In this document: piece by piece, positions 45,818-54,198 of the stretch | Layout of the letters: every line of letters begins with the position of its first letter | How positions within the stretch are numbered: the stretch's first letter is position 1 | NCBI GenBank assembly: GCA_963816745.1 | Contig: CAWFLQ010000014.1 | Location: forward strand, 93,940-157,939 | Length of the DNA stretch: 64,000 bases | DNA from: VAZQ01 sp963816745 | Lineage (GTDB): Bacteria; Pseudomonadota; Alphaproteobacteria; Rhizobiales; Xanthobacteraceae | Reading direction: 5' to 3' | The notes under the pieces: model-generated | What the model was told of the DNA's origin: nothing | The model's input: only the letters and a program-made list of their open reading frames with translations | Databases searched by the model: none | Program-made: the position numbers and the translations under genes

Positions 45818-48490
45818 ATGTTGCAGAAGGCGATCGTCACCACCGTCGATTATTGTACCCGCTATGCCAAACAAGTCATTGGCATTGCTCTGCTTTTAGC
45901 TCTGGTCAGCGGCATCTATGCCGCCCGCCATTTTGCCATCGACGCCGATGTCAACAAGCTCATTTCCCATGATTTGCCTTGGCGCCAGCGCGAGGCGGCG
46001 TTCGACAAATTCTTCCCCCCCAAGGAAGAAACCATCCTGGCCGTCATCGATGCCCCGACCTCCGAGCTTGCAACCCAGGCGACCGCCGCCCTCATCCAAA
46101 AGTTGTCGGGCCAGAAGGATCTCTTCCGTTCGATCATGGAAGCCGGCGGCGGGCCGTTCTTCCAGAAGAACGGGCTGCTGTTCCTGCCGACCGAGGAGGT
46201 GGTCCAGATCACCAAGAAGCTCGGCGAGGCCAAGCCGGTCATCCAGGCCCTGGCCCAGGATTCCAACCTGCGCGGGCTGACGACGGCACTGAACTACGGG
46301 TTGATCGGCGCGCGGATGAATCAATATACGCTCGACGATCTGTCCGGGACCTTGAACATGGTCGCGGACACGCTCGACGAGGTCGTCGCGGGACGCCCGG
46401 CGAGCTTCTCCTGGCGCGCGATGCTCAACGGCCGGCCGCCGAATGCGAGCGAGCGCCGGCGCTTCATCGAGATCCGGCCGGTGCTCGACTTCAGCTCGCT
46501 TCTGCCCGGAGAGGCGGCGACCAATGCGATTCGAAAGGCGGCGGTGGACGCAAACTTCGCCTCGCAATATGGCGCCAAGCTGCGCCTCACCGGACCGGTC
46601 GCGATCGCCGACGAGGAATACGCCACGCTGAACGAAGGCGCATTCGTCAACACCGCCGGGACGATCGTGGTGGTGCTCACCATCTTGTGGCTCGCGCTGC
46701 GATCGCCACGCATCATCCTTGCAGTGTTCGTCAGCCTGATCGTCGGCCTTTCTCTTACCGCCGCGATCGGACTGGCGCTGGTGGGCGCGCTCAACCTGAT
46801 TTCGGTGGCCTTCGCTGTTCTGTTCATCGGCCTCGGTGTCGATTTCGGCATCCAGTTCAGCGTTCGCTACCGCGCCGAGCGCCACGAGGTGGACGAGCTC
46901 GATCCCGCCCTGCACAACACCGCGAAATATGTGGGCGCGCCGTTGACGCTTGCCGCCGCCGCGACCGCGGCGGGTTTTCTCTCGTTCCTGCCGACGGACT
47001 ATAAAGGTCTCTCCGAGCTCGGCCTGCTTGCCGGCCTCGGTATGATCATCGCGTTCGCGACGAGCATCACGCTGATCCCGGCCTTGCTGAAGCTGCTGCC
47101 GCCGCCGGGCGAACCGGAGGAAATGGGATACAAGGCGCTCGCCCCGGTAGACCGCTTCATGGAGCGGCGTCGCATTCCAGTCATCGTCGGCACCGTGCTC
47201 GTGGTCGCGGCCGGCCTGCCGCTGCTCTACTGGCTGCAGTTCGACTTCAACCCGCTCAACCTGCGAAGTCCCCAGGTCGAATCGGTTGCGACGTTCCTCG
47301 ACCTGCGCAGCGATCCCGCCATCGGCGCGAGCTCGATCTACGTGCTCGTGCCGAACAAGGAGACGGCGGACGCCGATATGGCGAAGCTCCGCAAGCTGCC
47401 GGAAGTCACGAGCGTGAAGACCATCGAGAGCTTCATTCCGGACGATCAGCAGCCCAAACTGGCCGCCATCCGCCAGCTCGGCACCGTGCTCAATCCGGTG
47501 CTGCGGCCTGATCCCAACAAGAAGCCGCCGACCGACGCCGACAATGTCGCCGCCCTCAAGGCCGCGGTCGACGGCCTGAAGCAATCGGCCGGCACGCAGA
47601 CCGGCCGCGGCGCGACCGCCGCCAAACGGCTCGCCGACGACCTCGCCAAGCTCGCCGAGGGCGACGAGGCGCTGCGCAAGCGCGCGCATGCCGCATTGAT
47701 CCCGCCGCTCGATGTCGCGCTCGACGAGCTGCGGAACTACCTGCAGGCGCAGCCGGTGACGCTCGAAACCCTTCCGAACGAGATCGCGCGCGAATGGGTC
47801 ACGCAGGATGGGCGCTACAAGGTCGAGATCCTGCCGAAAGGCGATCCCAACGACAACGAAACCTTGCGCCAGTTCGCACGCGCGGTGCAGGAAGTGGAGC
47901 CGAATGCCATCGGCGGCCCGATCTCGATCCTCGAATCCGGCCGCACCGTGATCCGGGCGTTCTTCGAAGCGGGATTCTGGGCGCTCGCTTCTATCACGAT
48001 CCTGCTCTGGATCGTGCTGCGCCGGTTCGGCGACGTCCTCCTCACCCTCATTCCGCTGCTCATGGCGGGGATCGTAACCATGGAATTGATGGTTCTCCTC
48101 GGCATGAAGCTCAACTTCGCCAACATCATTGCGCTGCCGTTGCTGCTCGGCCTCGGCGTGGCCTTCAAGATCTACTACATCATGGCGTGGCGGGCCGGCC
48201 AGACTGACCTGCTGCAGTCGAGCCTGACGCGCGCGGTGACGTTCAGCGCGGCCACCACCGCGACCGCGTTCGGTAGCCTGTGGCTGTCGAGCCATCCCGG
48301 GACGTCGAGCATGGGCAAGCTGATGGCGCTCGCGCTCGTCACCACGATGTTGGCGGCGGTGCTGTTCCAGCCGGTGCTGATGGGGCCGCCGCGCGAAGGC
48401 GCCAAAGCCGAGGCGGACAAGGCTAAAGCGGAAAACGCCGAGTCGGAGAAGCAGCCGGAACCCGTGCCGGAGCCGCAGCCGCAGACGTAG
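45818..48490 (+). CDS. hpnN: hopanoid transporter HpnN, RND superfamily
   Basis: 890 aa, intact. MMPL/RND layout: TM1 near residues 18-38, a periplasmic domain, a five-helix block about residues 285-425 (LFIGLGVDFGIQFSVRYRAE is the RND TM4-like motif; SFLPTDYKGLSELGLLAGLG). A second periplasmic domain and a second helix block about 695-850 (ALPLLLGLGVAFKIYYIMAWRA) follow. The C-terminus is a charged A/K/E/P tail. HpnN moves hopanoids from inner to outer membrane in related organisms. Divergent from dxs across a 283-nt region without genes. Confidence 0.92.
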   Translation: MLQKAIVTTVDYCTRYAKQVIGIALLLALVSGIYAARHFAIDADVNKLISHDLPWRQREAAFDKFFPPKEETILAVIDAPTSELATQATAALIQKLSGQKDLFRSIMEAGGGPFFQKNGLLFLPTEEVVQITKKLGEAKPVIQALAQDSNLRGLTTALNYGLIGARMNQYTLDDLSGTLNMVADTLDEVVAGRPASFSWRAMLNGRPPNASERRRFIEIRPVLDFSSLLPGEAATNAIRKAAVDANFASQYGAKLRLTGPVAIADEEYATLNEGAFVNTAGTIVVVLTILWLALRSPRIILAVFVSLIVGLSLTAAIGLALVGALNLISVAFAVLFIGLGVDFGIQFSVRYRAERHEVDELDPALHNTAKYVGAPLTLAAAATAAGFLSFLPTDYKGLSELGLLAGLGMIIAFATSITLIPALLKLLPPPGEPEEMGYKALAPVDRFMERRRIPVIVGTVLVVAAGLPLLYWLQFDFNPLNLRSPQVESVATFLDLRSDPAIGASSIYVLVPNKETADADMAKLRKLPEVTSVKTIESFIPDDQQPKLAAIRQLGTVLNPVLRPDPNKKPPTDADNVAALKAAVDGLKQSAGTQTGRGATAAKRLADDLAKLAEGDEALRKRAHAALIPPLDVALDELRNYLQAQPVTLETLPNEIAREWVTQDGRYKVEILPKGDPNDNETLRQFARAVQEVEPNAIGGPISILESGRTVIRAFFEAGFWALASITILLWIVLRRFGDVLLTLIPLLMAGIVTMELMVLLGMKLNFANIIALPLLLGLGVAFKIYYIMAWRAGQTDLLQSSLTRAVTFSAATTATAFGSLWLSSHPGTSSMGKLMALALVTTMLAAVLFQPVLMGPPREGAKAEADKAKAENAESEKQPEPVPEPQPQT

Positions 48491-48494
48491 ATTT

Positions 48495-48830
48495 TCAGGA
48501 CGCCTCGGCCGACGGCATCGACAGATCGACGAAGACCTGCCCGTCCTTCACCTCGGTACGGAAGGTCTTGAGATCGACGAAGCAGGGCGCCTGCACGGCC
48601 TTGCCGGTCCGCACGTTGAACGCGCCGAAATGCAGGCTGCATTCGATCACATCCCCCTCGAGGATGCCGTCGGCGAGATCGGCGACGGCATGAGTGCAGC
48701 GCGCCTCAGTGGCGTAGAAGGTGCCGTCGATATTGTAGATGGCGACGAGCTGGTCACCGACCTCGAAGCTCTTGACGCTGCCGGGCGCGAGATCGGCGAC
48801 GGCGCAGACCGGAACCGGATGTTCTGCCAT
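48495..48830 (-). CDS. Rieske-type ferredoxin of a ring-hydroxylating dioxygenase
   Basis: 111 aa. Rieske ligands CTHAVADL and CSLHFGAFNV (CxH...CxxH). The short length and the phrase FVDLSMPSAEAS at the end fit non-haem oxygenase ferredoxins. It passes electrons to the terminal oxygenase. Divergent from the alpha subunit gene 222 nt away and almost abutting the end of hpnN (4 nt gap). The reductase is not in the window. Confidence 0.87.
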   Translation of the reverse strand: MAEHPVPVCAVADLAPGSVKSFEVGDQLVAIYNIDGTFYATEARCTHAVADLADGILEGDVIECSLHFGAFNVRTGKAVQAPCFVDLKTFRTEVKDGQVFVDLSMPSAEAS

Positions 48831-48993
48831 GCGGACCTGAATGGATTGCAGATGCGACGAAGTGCTTTACCGGGCTCTCCGAAAAGTTCAATAGGGCAGG
48901 GCGCAAACCCGTCAGCAACCCCTGACAGAATTGACCCGGTTTTGCGCGAGCATGTACGTTAGCGAGCGACTGCCGTCCAACGCAGCCGCGACC

Positions 48994-49038
48994 GCTGTCC
49001 AACGGCACCTGCTGTCCAACGGCACCTGCTGTCCAACG
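48994..49038. repeat. short tandem repeat, 17-nt unit, 2.6 copies
   Basis: The unit GCTGTCCAACGGCACCT is repeated at 48994 and 49011, with a partial third copy at 49028. A diverged relative (GCCGTCCAACGCAG) precedes it. The array ends 14 nt before the dioxygenase alpha start, overlapping the place where a ribosome binding site should be. Confidence 0.8.
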
Positions 49039-49052
49039 TCAAAGGCATGTGA

Positions 49053-50333
49053 ATGTCCGCCCGCTCCTACATCGTCGACGACCGCGAGAAAAAAACCTTC
49101 CTGCTCGACCGCGAGGTTCTCGTTTCGGAAGATGTCTTGCGCCAGGAGACGGCGCGGATCTTCGGCCGCTGCTGGATCTATGTCGGCCATTCCTCCGAGC
49201 TCAAGAAGCCCGGCGATTTCCGCTCGCGCAAGGTCGCCGGCCGCCCCGTGATCTTCTGCCGCGATCAGGCCGGCAAGTTCCATTGCCTGTTCAACACCTG
49301 CCGCCACCGCGGCGCCATCGTCTGCACCGAGCGCGAGGGCAACCGACGTCGCTTCCAATGCATCTATCACGGCTGGACCTACGGCAACGACGGCCGCCTC
49401 GTCGGCGTGCCCGGCGACGACGCCTATGCCGAAAGCTTCGACAAGACGTCGCACGGCCTGCGGCGGCCGGCGCGTTTCGAGGAATATCGCGGCTTCTGGT
49501 TCATGTGCCTCGACGAGGACGCCGATGCGCTCTTCGATTATCTCGCGGGCGCCAAGGACTACATCGATCTCGTCATCGACCAGTCGCCGTCGGGCCAGAT
49601 GGAGATCATCGCCGGCGTGCAGGAATACGACGTCGCCGCCAACTGGAAGCTGATGGTGGAGAACAGCGTCGACGACTACCACCTGCCGTCCACCCATTCG
49701 ACTTGGCTCAACTTCATGGCCAATTCGGGCGTGAAGATCGAGCCGCCGAAGGAAGAAGGCCTGGTGCTGCCGACCCGCGGCCTGGCGATCGAGCTCGGCA
49801 ACGGCCATTTCACCACCGACAATGTCAATTTCCGCGGCCGGCCTGTTGCGAAGTGGATACCGCTCTACGGCGAAGCGGCGAAGGCGGAGATCGACGGCAT
49901 CCGCAGCGAGCTGGTTGCGCGGCTGGGCCCGGAACGGGCGCAGCGTGTTGCCGACACCAACCGCAATCTCGTGATCTTCCCGAACCTGGTGATCAATGAC
50001 GGCTCGTCCGTCACCGTGCGCACGTTCTATCCCGAGGGCGTCGGGAAGATGCACGTCACCGCCTGGGCGCTCGGCCCGGTGGAGGAGGGCGAGAACGCCC
50101 GCGCGCGCCGCCTCGACGCGTTTCTCACGTTCTACGGGCCCGGCGGCTTTGCCACGCCCGACGACGTGGAAGCGCTCGAGCTGGTGCAGCAGGGTCTCGC
50201 CAACTGGGCCGAGGACCGCTGGTCGGAGATGTCGCGCGGCATGGGCAAGGAGGGCGAGCAGCTCAACAGCGACGAGCATCACCTGCGCATCTTCTGGCGG
50301 CGCTGGAACGAGCTGATGGGAGCGCAGGCATGA
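49053..50333 (+). CDS. aromatic ring-hydroxylating dioxygenase, alpha subunit
   Basis: 426 aa. Rieske centre CRHRGAIVC and CIYHGWTY (residues about 80-105). Catalytic iron region NWKLMVENSVDDYHLPSTHSTW provides the Asn/Asp bridge and two His ligands. C-terminus LNSDEHHLRIFWRRWNELM. With the next gene it makes an alpha/beta oxygenase of the benzoate/toluate/cumate type. ATGA overlap with the beta gene shows translational coupling. Upstream lies a 17-nt tandem repeat. Confidence 0.9.
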   Translation: MSARSYIVDDREKKTFLLDREVLVSEDVLRQETARIFGRCWIYVGHSSELKKPGDFRSRKVAGRPVIFCRDQAGKFHCLFNTCRHRGAIVCTEREGNRRRFQCIYHGWTYGNDGRLVGVPGDDAYAESFDKTSHGLRRPARFEEYRGFWFMCLDEDADALFDYLAGAKDYIDLVIDQSPSGQMEIIAGVQEYDVAANWKLMVENSVDDYHLPSTHSTWLNFMANSGVKIEPPKEEGLVLPTRGLAIELGNGHFTTDNVNFRGRPVAKWIPLYGEAAKAEIDGIRSELVARLGPERAQRVADTNRNLVIFPNLVINDGSSVTVRTFYPEGVGKMHVTAWALGPVEEGENARARRLDAFLTFYGPGGFATPDDVEALELVQQGLANWAEDRWSEMSRGMGKEGEQLNSDEHHLRIFWRRWNELMGAQA

Positions 50334-50830
50334 CCATCGCAGCGCCGAGCGTCGTGACACGCGCCGAGGTCGAGGATTTCCTCTACCACGAGGCCGCGCT
50401 GCTCGACGAGTGGAAGCTCAAGGAGTGGGAGGCGCTCCTCACCGATGATGCCACCTACTATGTTCCGCCCAACGACCAGCTCGACGGCGATCACCGCAGC
50501 ACGTTGTTCCTGGTCGCCGACGATCGCGAGCGGATCCGGCAACGCATCATCCGCATCAACGATCCCAACTGCCACGCGGAGTATCCGAAATCGCGCACGC
50601 GCCGCATGATCTCGAACGTGCGCATCGTCGGCGTCGACGGCGATCTCGTCACCGTCGCCGCCAACTTCGTCTGCTACCGCTACCGGCGCTACGAGCGCAT
50701 TCGTGAATATGTCGGCGCCTACCGCTACATCCTCAGGCGCGCCGGCGACAGCTTCCGCATCAAGGAGCGCCGCGTGCTCATCGATGCGCATGAGCTCGGT
50801 ACGCTCGGCTCGGTGAGCTTCATTCTTTAG
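50330..50830 (+). CDS. aromatic ring-hydroxylating dioxygenase, beta subunit
   Basis: 166 aa cone-shaped NTF2-like fold. Landmarks: VEDFLYHEAALLDEWKLKEWEALLTDDATYYVPPND, ADDRERIRQRIIRINDPNCHAEYPKSRTRRMISNVRI and FRIKERRVLIDAHELGTLGSVSFIL, all typical of dioxygenase beta subunits. It has a structural role in the alpha3beta3 oxygenase. Translationally coupled to alpha; the decarboxylase-like gene follows after 10 nt. Confidence 0.92.
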   Translation: MTIAAPSVVTRAEVEDFLYHEAALLDEWKLKEWEALLTDDATYYVPPNDQLDGDHRSTLFLVADDRERIRQRIIRINDPNCHAEYPKSRTRRMISNVRIVGVDGDLVTVAANFVCYRYRRYERIREYVGAYRYILRRAGDSFRIKERRVLIDAHELGTLGSVSFIL

Positions 50831-50840
50831 GAAAACGCTT

Positions 50841-51566
50841 ATGGCCAAGCTCGACGATCTGATCGAAGAACTCGTGACCGGCAACCGCATCCTCGCCCGC
50901 GAGGGCGTGGTGGATTCGTTCGGCCATATCAGCGTGCGCCATCCCGACAATCCGCAGCGCTATCTGCTGTCGCGCTCGCGCGCGCCCGACTGCATCGAGG
51001 CCGACGACATCATGGAGTTCACGCTCGACGGCGCGCCGGTCGATGCGCGCGGGCGGGCGCCTTACCTCGAACGCTTCATCCATGGCGCGCTCTACGAGGC
51101 GCGGCCGGATGTGATGTCGGTCGTGCACAACCACAGCGAAAGCGTCATTCCGTTCGGCGTCACGGCCGCCAAGATCAAGCCGATCTTCCACATGGGCGCG
51201 TCGATCGGCCACGAGGTGCCGGTGTGGGATTCACACGACCATTTCGGTGATACCGCGCTGCTGGTCGAGAACATGGAGATGGGGCGCGATCTCGCCAAGC
51301 TGATCGGCGCCGGCGGCACGGCGCTGATGCGGGGGCACGGCGCAACCGTCGCGGGCAGGAACATCCGCCACGCCGTCTATGTTTCGGTCTACCTCGAGGT
51401 CAATGCGCGGCTGCAGAAGCAGGCCATGGACATGGGAGAGGTCAAGTTCCTCACCGCCGGCGAGGTGGACAAGGTCGCCTCGCGCACCGGCTCCTACGGC
51501 ATCAACCGCGCCTGGGAGAACTGGTGTCGCCGTGCCGGCCGCCCGTTCCAGCCGGAGCAAGAATAG
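50841..51566 (+). CDS. class II aldolase/adducin family protein (aromatic dihydroxy-acid decarboxylase-like)
   Basis: 241 aa. Zinc-site His residues in VMSVVHNHSESVIPFG and the third in MRGHGATVAGRNIRHAVYVSVYLE. FGHISVRHPDNPQRYLLSRSRAP is the substrate-loop region. Besides sugar aldolases this family includes 3,4-dihydroxyphthalate and 2,3-dihydroxy-aromatic acid decarboxylases, which act after Rieske dioxygenation. Its place directly after the dioxygenase genes favours such a decarboxylase. Exact substrate unknown. Confidence 0.85.
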   Translation: MAKLDDLIEELVTGNRILAREGVVDSFGHISVRHPDNPQRYLLSRSRAPDCIEADDIMEFTLDGAPVDARGRAPYLERFIHGALYEARPDVMSVVHNHSESVIPFGVTAAKIKPIFHMGASIGHEVPVWDSHDHFGDTALLVENMEMGRDLAKLIGAGGTALMRGHGATVAGRNIRHAVYVSVYLEVNARLQKQAMDMGEVKFLTAGEVDKVASRTGSYGINRAWENWCRRAGRPFQPEQE

Positions 51567-51735
51567 CCCGTCATTACGCGTCTGCATCACCAATATTCAT
51601 CAGCGACATAATTTCGCGCCGGCCGAGCTTCGTGCTCGCGGTGGGCAGGATGTGCTATAGGCTTTCCCTTGAATGGGCCGGGTAGCGGGTGAACCGCGCC
51701 GCGCAAGACGGCCGGCCGAAGAGGGGACGATAGGG

Positions 51736-52611
51736 ATGGCAGCCGCAACTGTGCCGCTGGAACGGATCGACGTTGGTGCGCCGAAAGCCGCGTCCGCGGA
51801 TCCCATTCTCGTGGTCGACGACATCGTCAAGCGCTTCGAGACGCCCGACGGCGTGCTCACCGCGGTCGACCATGTGTCGCTCAGCGTCTCGCCCGGCGAA
51901 TTCGTGGGTGTGATCGGCCCGTCGGGCTGCGGCAAGTCGACCTTGTTCAACGTGATCGGCGGCCTGCTCGAGGATTACGAGGGCACGGTCAAGGTCGCGG
52001 GCGAGCGCGTGCGCGGCCCGCATGCGTCGATCGGCATGATCTTTCAGGAGGAGTCGACCTTTCCCTGGCGCACCGTGATCGACAACGTGGCGTTCCCGCT
52101 GGAGATCGCGGGCCTGCCGAAGACCGAGCGCTACGACCGCGCGCGGCATTTCGTGAAGCTCGTCGGCCTCGACGGTTTCGAGCGGCGCTATCCGGCCGAG
52201 CTGTCGGGCGGCATGCGCCAGCGCGTGTCGATGGCGCGCACGCTCGCGGCGCAGCCGAAGATCCTGCTGATGGACGAGCCATTCGCCTCGCTCGACGAGC
52301 AGACCCGGCTTCTGCTCGGCGACAAGGTGCTTCAGATCCAGCAGCAGCTCAAGCAGACGACGCTCCTGATCACGCACAACATCACCGAGGCGGTGCAGCT
52401 CTCCGACCGCATCCTGGTGATGACCTACCGTCCCGGCAAGGTGAAGCGGATGGTGGACATCAAGCTGCCGCGTCCGCGCAGCTCGGAAATCGTGTCGAGC
52501 GAGGCGTTCGGGCGTTACGTGGCCCAGATCTGGGGCGACCTGCGCGAGGAGGCGAGCCGCGGGATGGACGACGAGGAGAGCCGCAAGCTGCGCGAGGCCG
52601 AGAAGCGATGA
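51736..52611 (+). CDS. ABC transporter ATP-binding protein, NitT/TauT type
   Basis: About 291 aa from ATG 51736 (MAAATVPLERID), preceded by GAGGGGACGATAGGG. Walker A GPSGCGKST, Q-loop MIFQEESTFPWRT, signature LSGGMRQRVSMARTLA, Walker B KILLMDEPFASLD, switch LLITHNITEAVQLSDRI. The longer frame from 51673 adds an Arg-rich leader without family support. Overlaps the next permease gene by 4 nt. Together with two permeases it forms an importer for the substrate of the dioxygenase pathway; no binding protein is encoded beside it. Confidence 0.9.
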   Translation: MAAATVPLERIDVGAPKAASADPILVVDDIVKRFETPDGVLTAVDHVSLSVSPGEFVGVIGPSGCGKSTLFNVIGGLLEDYEGTVKVAGERVRGPHASIGMIFQEESTFPWRTVIDNVAFPLEIAGLPKTERYDRARHFVKLVGLDGFERRYPAELSGGMRQRVSMARTLAAQPKILLMDEPFASLDEQTRLLLGDKVLQIQQQLKQTTLLITHNITEAVQLSDRILVMTYRPGKVKRMVDIKLPRPRSSEIVSSEAFGRYVAQIWGDLREEASRGMDDEESRKLREAEKR

Positions 52612-53396
52612 CCGCCGCCGCGATCCCGATCAAGAACAGACTTGCCAAGAGCAGGTATGTGCCGGCCGCGCTCGGCATCGGCTCGTTCGTCGTGTTCGTC
52701 GCGCTGGTCGAGTTGCTCATTCGCGTCGGCGTCATCAATCGCTTCATCGTGCCGATGCCGTCCGACGTGATCGCCGCGTTCCCGCGCGTGATCGTCGAGG
52801 AGGACGTGCTGCATCGATTTGTGCTCACGGCCAGCGAGGCCTTCTCCGCCTGCATCCTGGTGACTATCTTCGGCGTTGGCGGTGGTGTCCTGCTCCATCG
52901 TTACCAATTGCTGCGGCGCGCGACCGAGACCTGGGTCGCTGCGGTCGCGGCCGCCCCGCTGGTGCTGATGTATCCGCTCTATCTCGTGATCTTCGGACGC
53001 AGTGCGCTGACCATCGTGATGATGGGTTTCACTGCGGGGCTGGCCCCCGTCATCCTCAAGACGCTCGAGGGACTGTCGGGCACCCGGCGCGTGCTGATCA
53101 ATGTGGGGAGGAGCTTCAACCTCACCTCGTCGCAGCAGTTCTGGAAGATCCTGTTTCCGGCGGCGTTGCCGACCATCTTCGTGGGCGTGCGGCTCGGGCT
53201 GATCTTCTCGCTCATCAACATTGTCGGCGTGGAGTTCCTGATCAATTTCGGCGGGCTCGGGCAGCTTATCAACGAGCTCGCCGAGCGCTACGATCTGCCG
53301 GGTACCTACGCCGCGATCTGCTTCGTGATCCTGGTCAGCGTGTGCGTGTTCATCATCATGGAAAGGCTCGAGCGATGGCTGAGACCGGGCGCCTGA
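52608..53396 (+). CDS. ABC transporter permease, NitT/TauT type (first)
   Basis: 262 aa with six membrane segments. The cytoplasmic coupling loop reads VGRSFNLTSSQQFWKILFPAALPTIFVGVRLGL. TM1 is ALGIGSFVVFVALVELLI. It overlaps the ATPase gene by ATGA and the next permease gene by 22 nt. It probably forms a heterodimer with the second permease, since NitT/TauT systems normally have a single permease gene but paired versions exist. Confidence 0.9.
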   Translation: MTAAAIPIKNRLAKSRYVPAALGIGSFVVFVALVELLIRVGVINRFIVPMPSDVIAAFPRVIVEEDVLHRFVLTASEAFSACILVTIFGVGGGVLLHRYQLLRRATETWVAAVAAAPLVLMYPLYLVIFGRSALTIVMMGFTAGLAPVILKTLEGLSGTRRVLINVGRSFNLTSSQQFWKILFPAALPTIFVGVRLGLIFSLINIVGVEFLINFGGLGQLINELAERYDLPGTYAAICFVILVSVCVFIIMERLERWLRPGA

Positions 53397-54175
53397 TCCT
53401 GCCGGCGGCGAGAACGTTCGGGTTGCGCCTGCACCCCGTGACGGCGCTGCGCATCGCCATCATCGTCGCCGTCGTGGTGGTGTGGGAAATCATCTCCGCT
53501 TCGGGTTGGCTTTACCGCGACGTCGTGCCGTCGCTCCTCGCGATCGGCAAGGCGCTCTATCTGACGATGGCCGATCCGAGCTTCTATTTCCACCTCTATA
53601 CGACGTTCTACGAGATCGCCATCGCCATGGTGATCGGGGGCATGAGCGGGCTCGCCGTCGGCATTGCGCTCGGTGGCAGCAAGTTCATGTCGCGCGCCTA
53701 CGAGTCCTATCTCTACTATCTCGGTCCCTGCCCGAAGATCATCTTCTTCCCGATCATGATCATGTGGTTCGGGGTCGGGCCCGGCTCGAAGGTGGCGATG
53801 GGCGCGATCTCCTGCTTCTTCCCGGTCGCGCTCAACGTCGCGGGCGGCATGCGCGAGATCGACAAGGTGTTGATCAAGGTCGGCCGCAGCTTCCGCGCCA
53901 ATACCTGGCAGATGGTGACCAAGATCTATCTTCCGGCCATGCGTCACCCCGTGATCAACGGCGTGCGGCTCGGCCTCGGCGTGGCACTGATCGGCACGCT
54001 GCTGGCGGAGACCAAGCTCTCGAACCGCGGCATCGGCTTTCTGGTGATCCAGGCCTACAGCATCTTCAACATGCCGCAGATGTACGCGCTGCTGATCATC
54101 CTGTTCGTGATCGCGATCGGCGCCAACACGCTCATCGGCCGCGTCGGCGGCCTCGACGACATCAAACGTTCCTGA
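53375..54175 (+). CDS. ABC transporter permease, NitT/TauT type (second)
   Basis: About 266 aa from ATG 53375 (MAETGRLILPA). Six membrane segments; TM1 ALRIAIIVAVVVVWEIISASG. Coupling loop VGRSFRANTWQMVTKIYLPAMRHPVINGVRLGLG. The upstream in-frame start at 53342 would extend the overlap with the first permease gene and adds His-rich residues without support. It ends 23 nt before the aldehyde dehydrogenase gene. Confidence 0.88.
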   Translation: MAETGRLILPAARTFGLRLHPVTALRIAIIVAVVVVWEIISASGWLYRDVVPSLLAIGKALYLTMADPSFYFHLYTTFYEIAIAMVIGGMSGLAVGIALGGSKFMSRAYESYLYYLGPCPKIIFFPIMIMWFGVGPGSKVAMGAISCFFPVALNVAGGMREIDKVLIKVGRSFRANTWQMVTKIYLPAMRHPVINGVRLGLGVALIGTLLAETKLSNRGIGFLVIQAYSIFNMPQMYALLIILFVIAIGANTLIGRVGGLDDIKRS

Positions 54176-54198
54176 CCATCATCCCGTAGAGGTGTCCC

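Noticed and set aside
45896..48295. A 799-codon reverse-strand open frame opposite hpnN
   Set aside because: Antisense shadow of an intact RND transporter with clear membrane segments on the forward strand.
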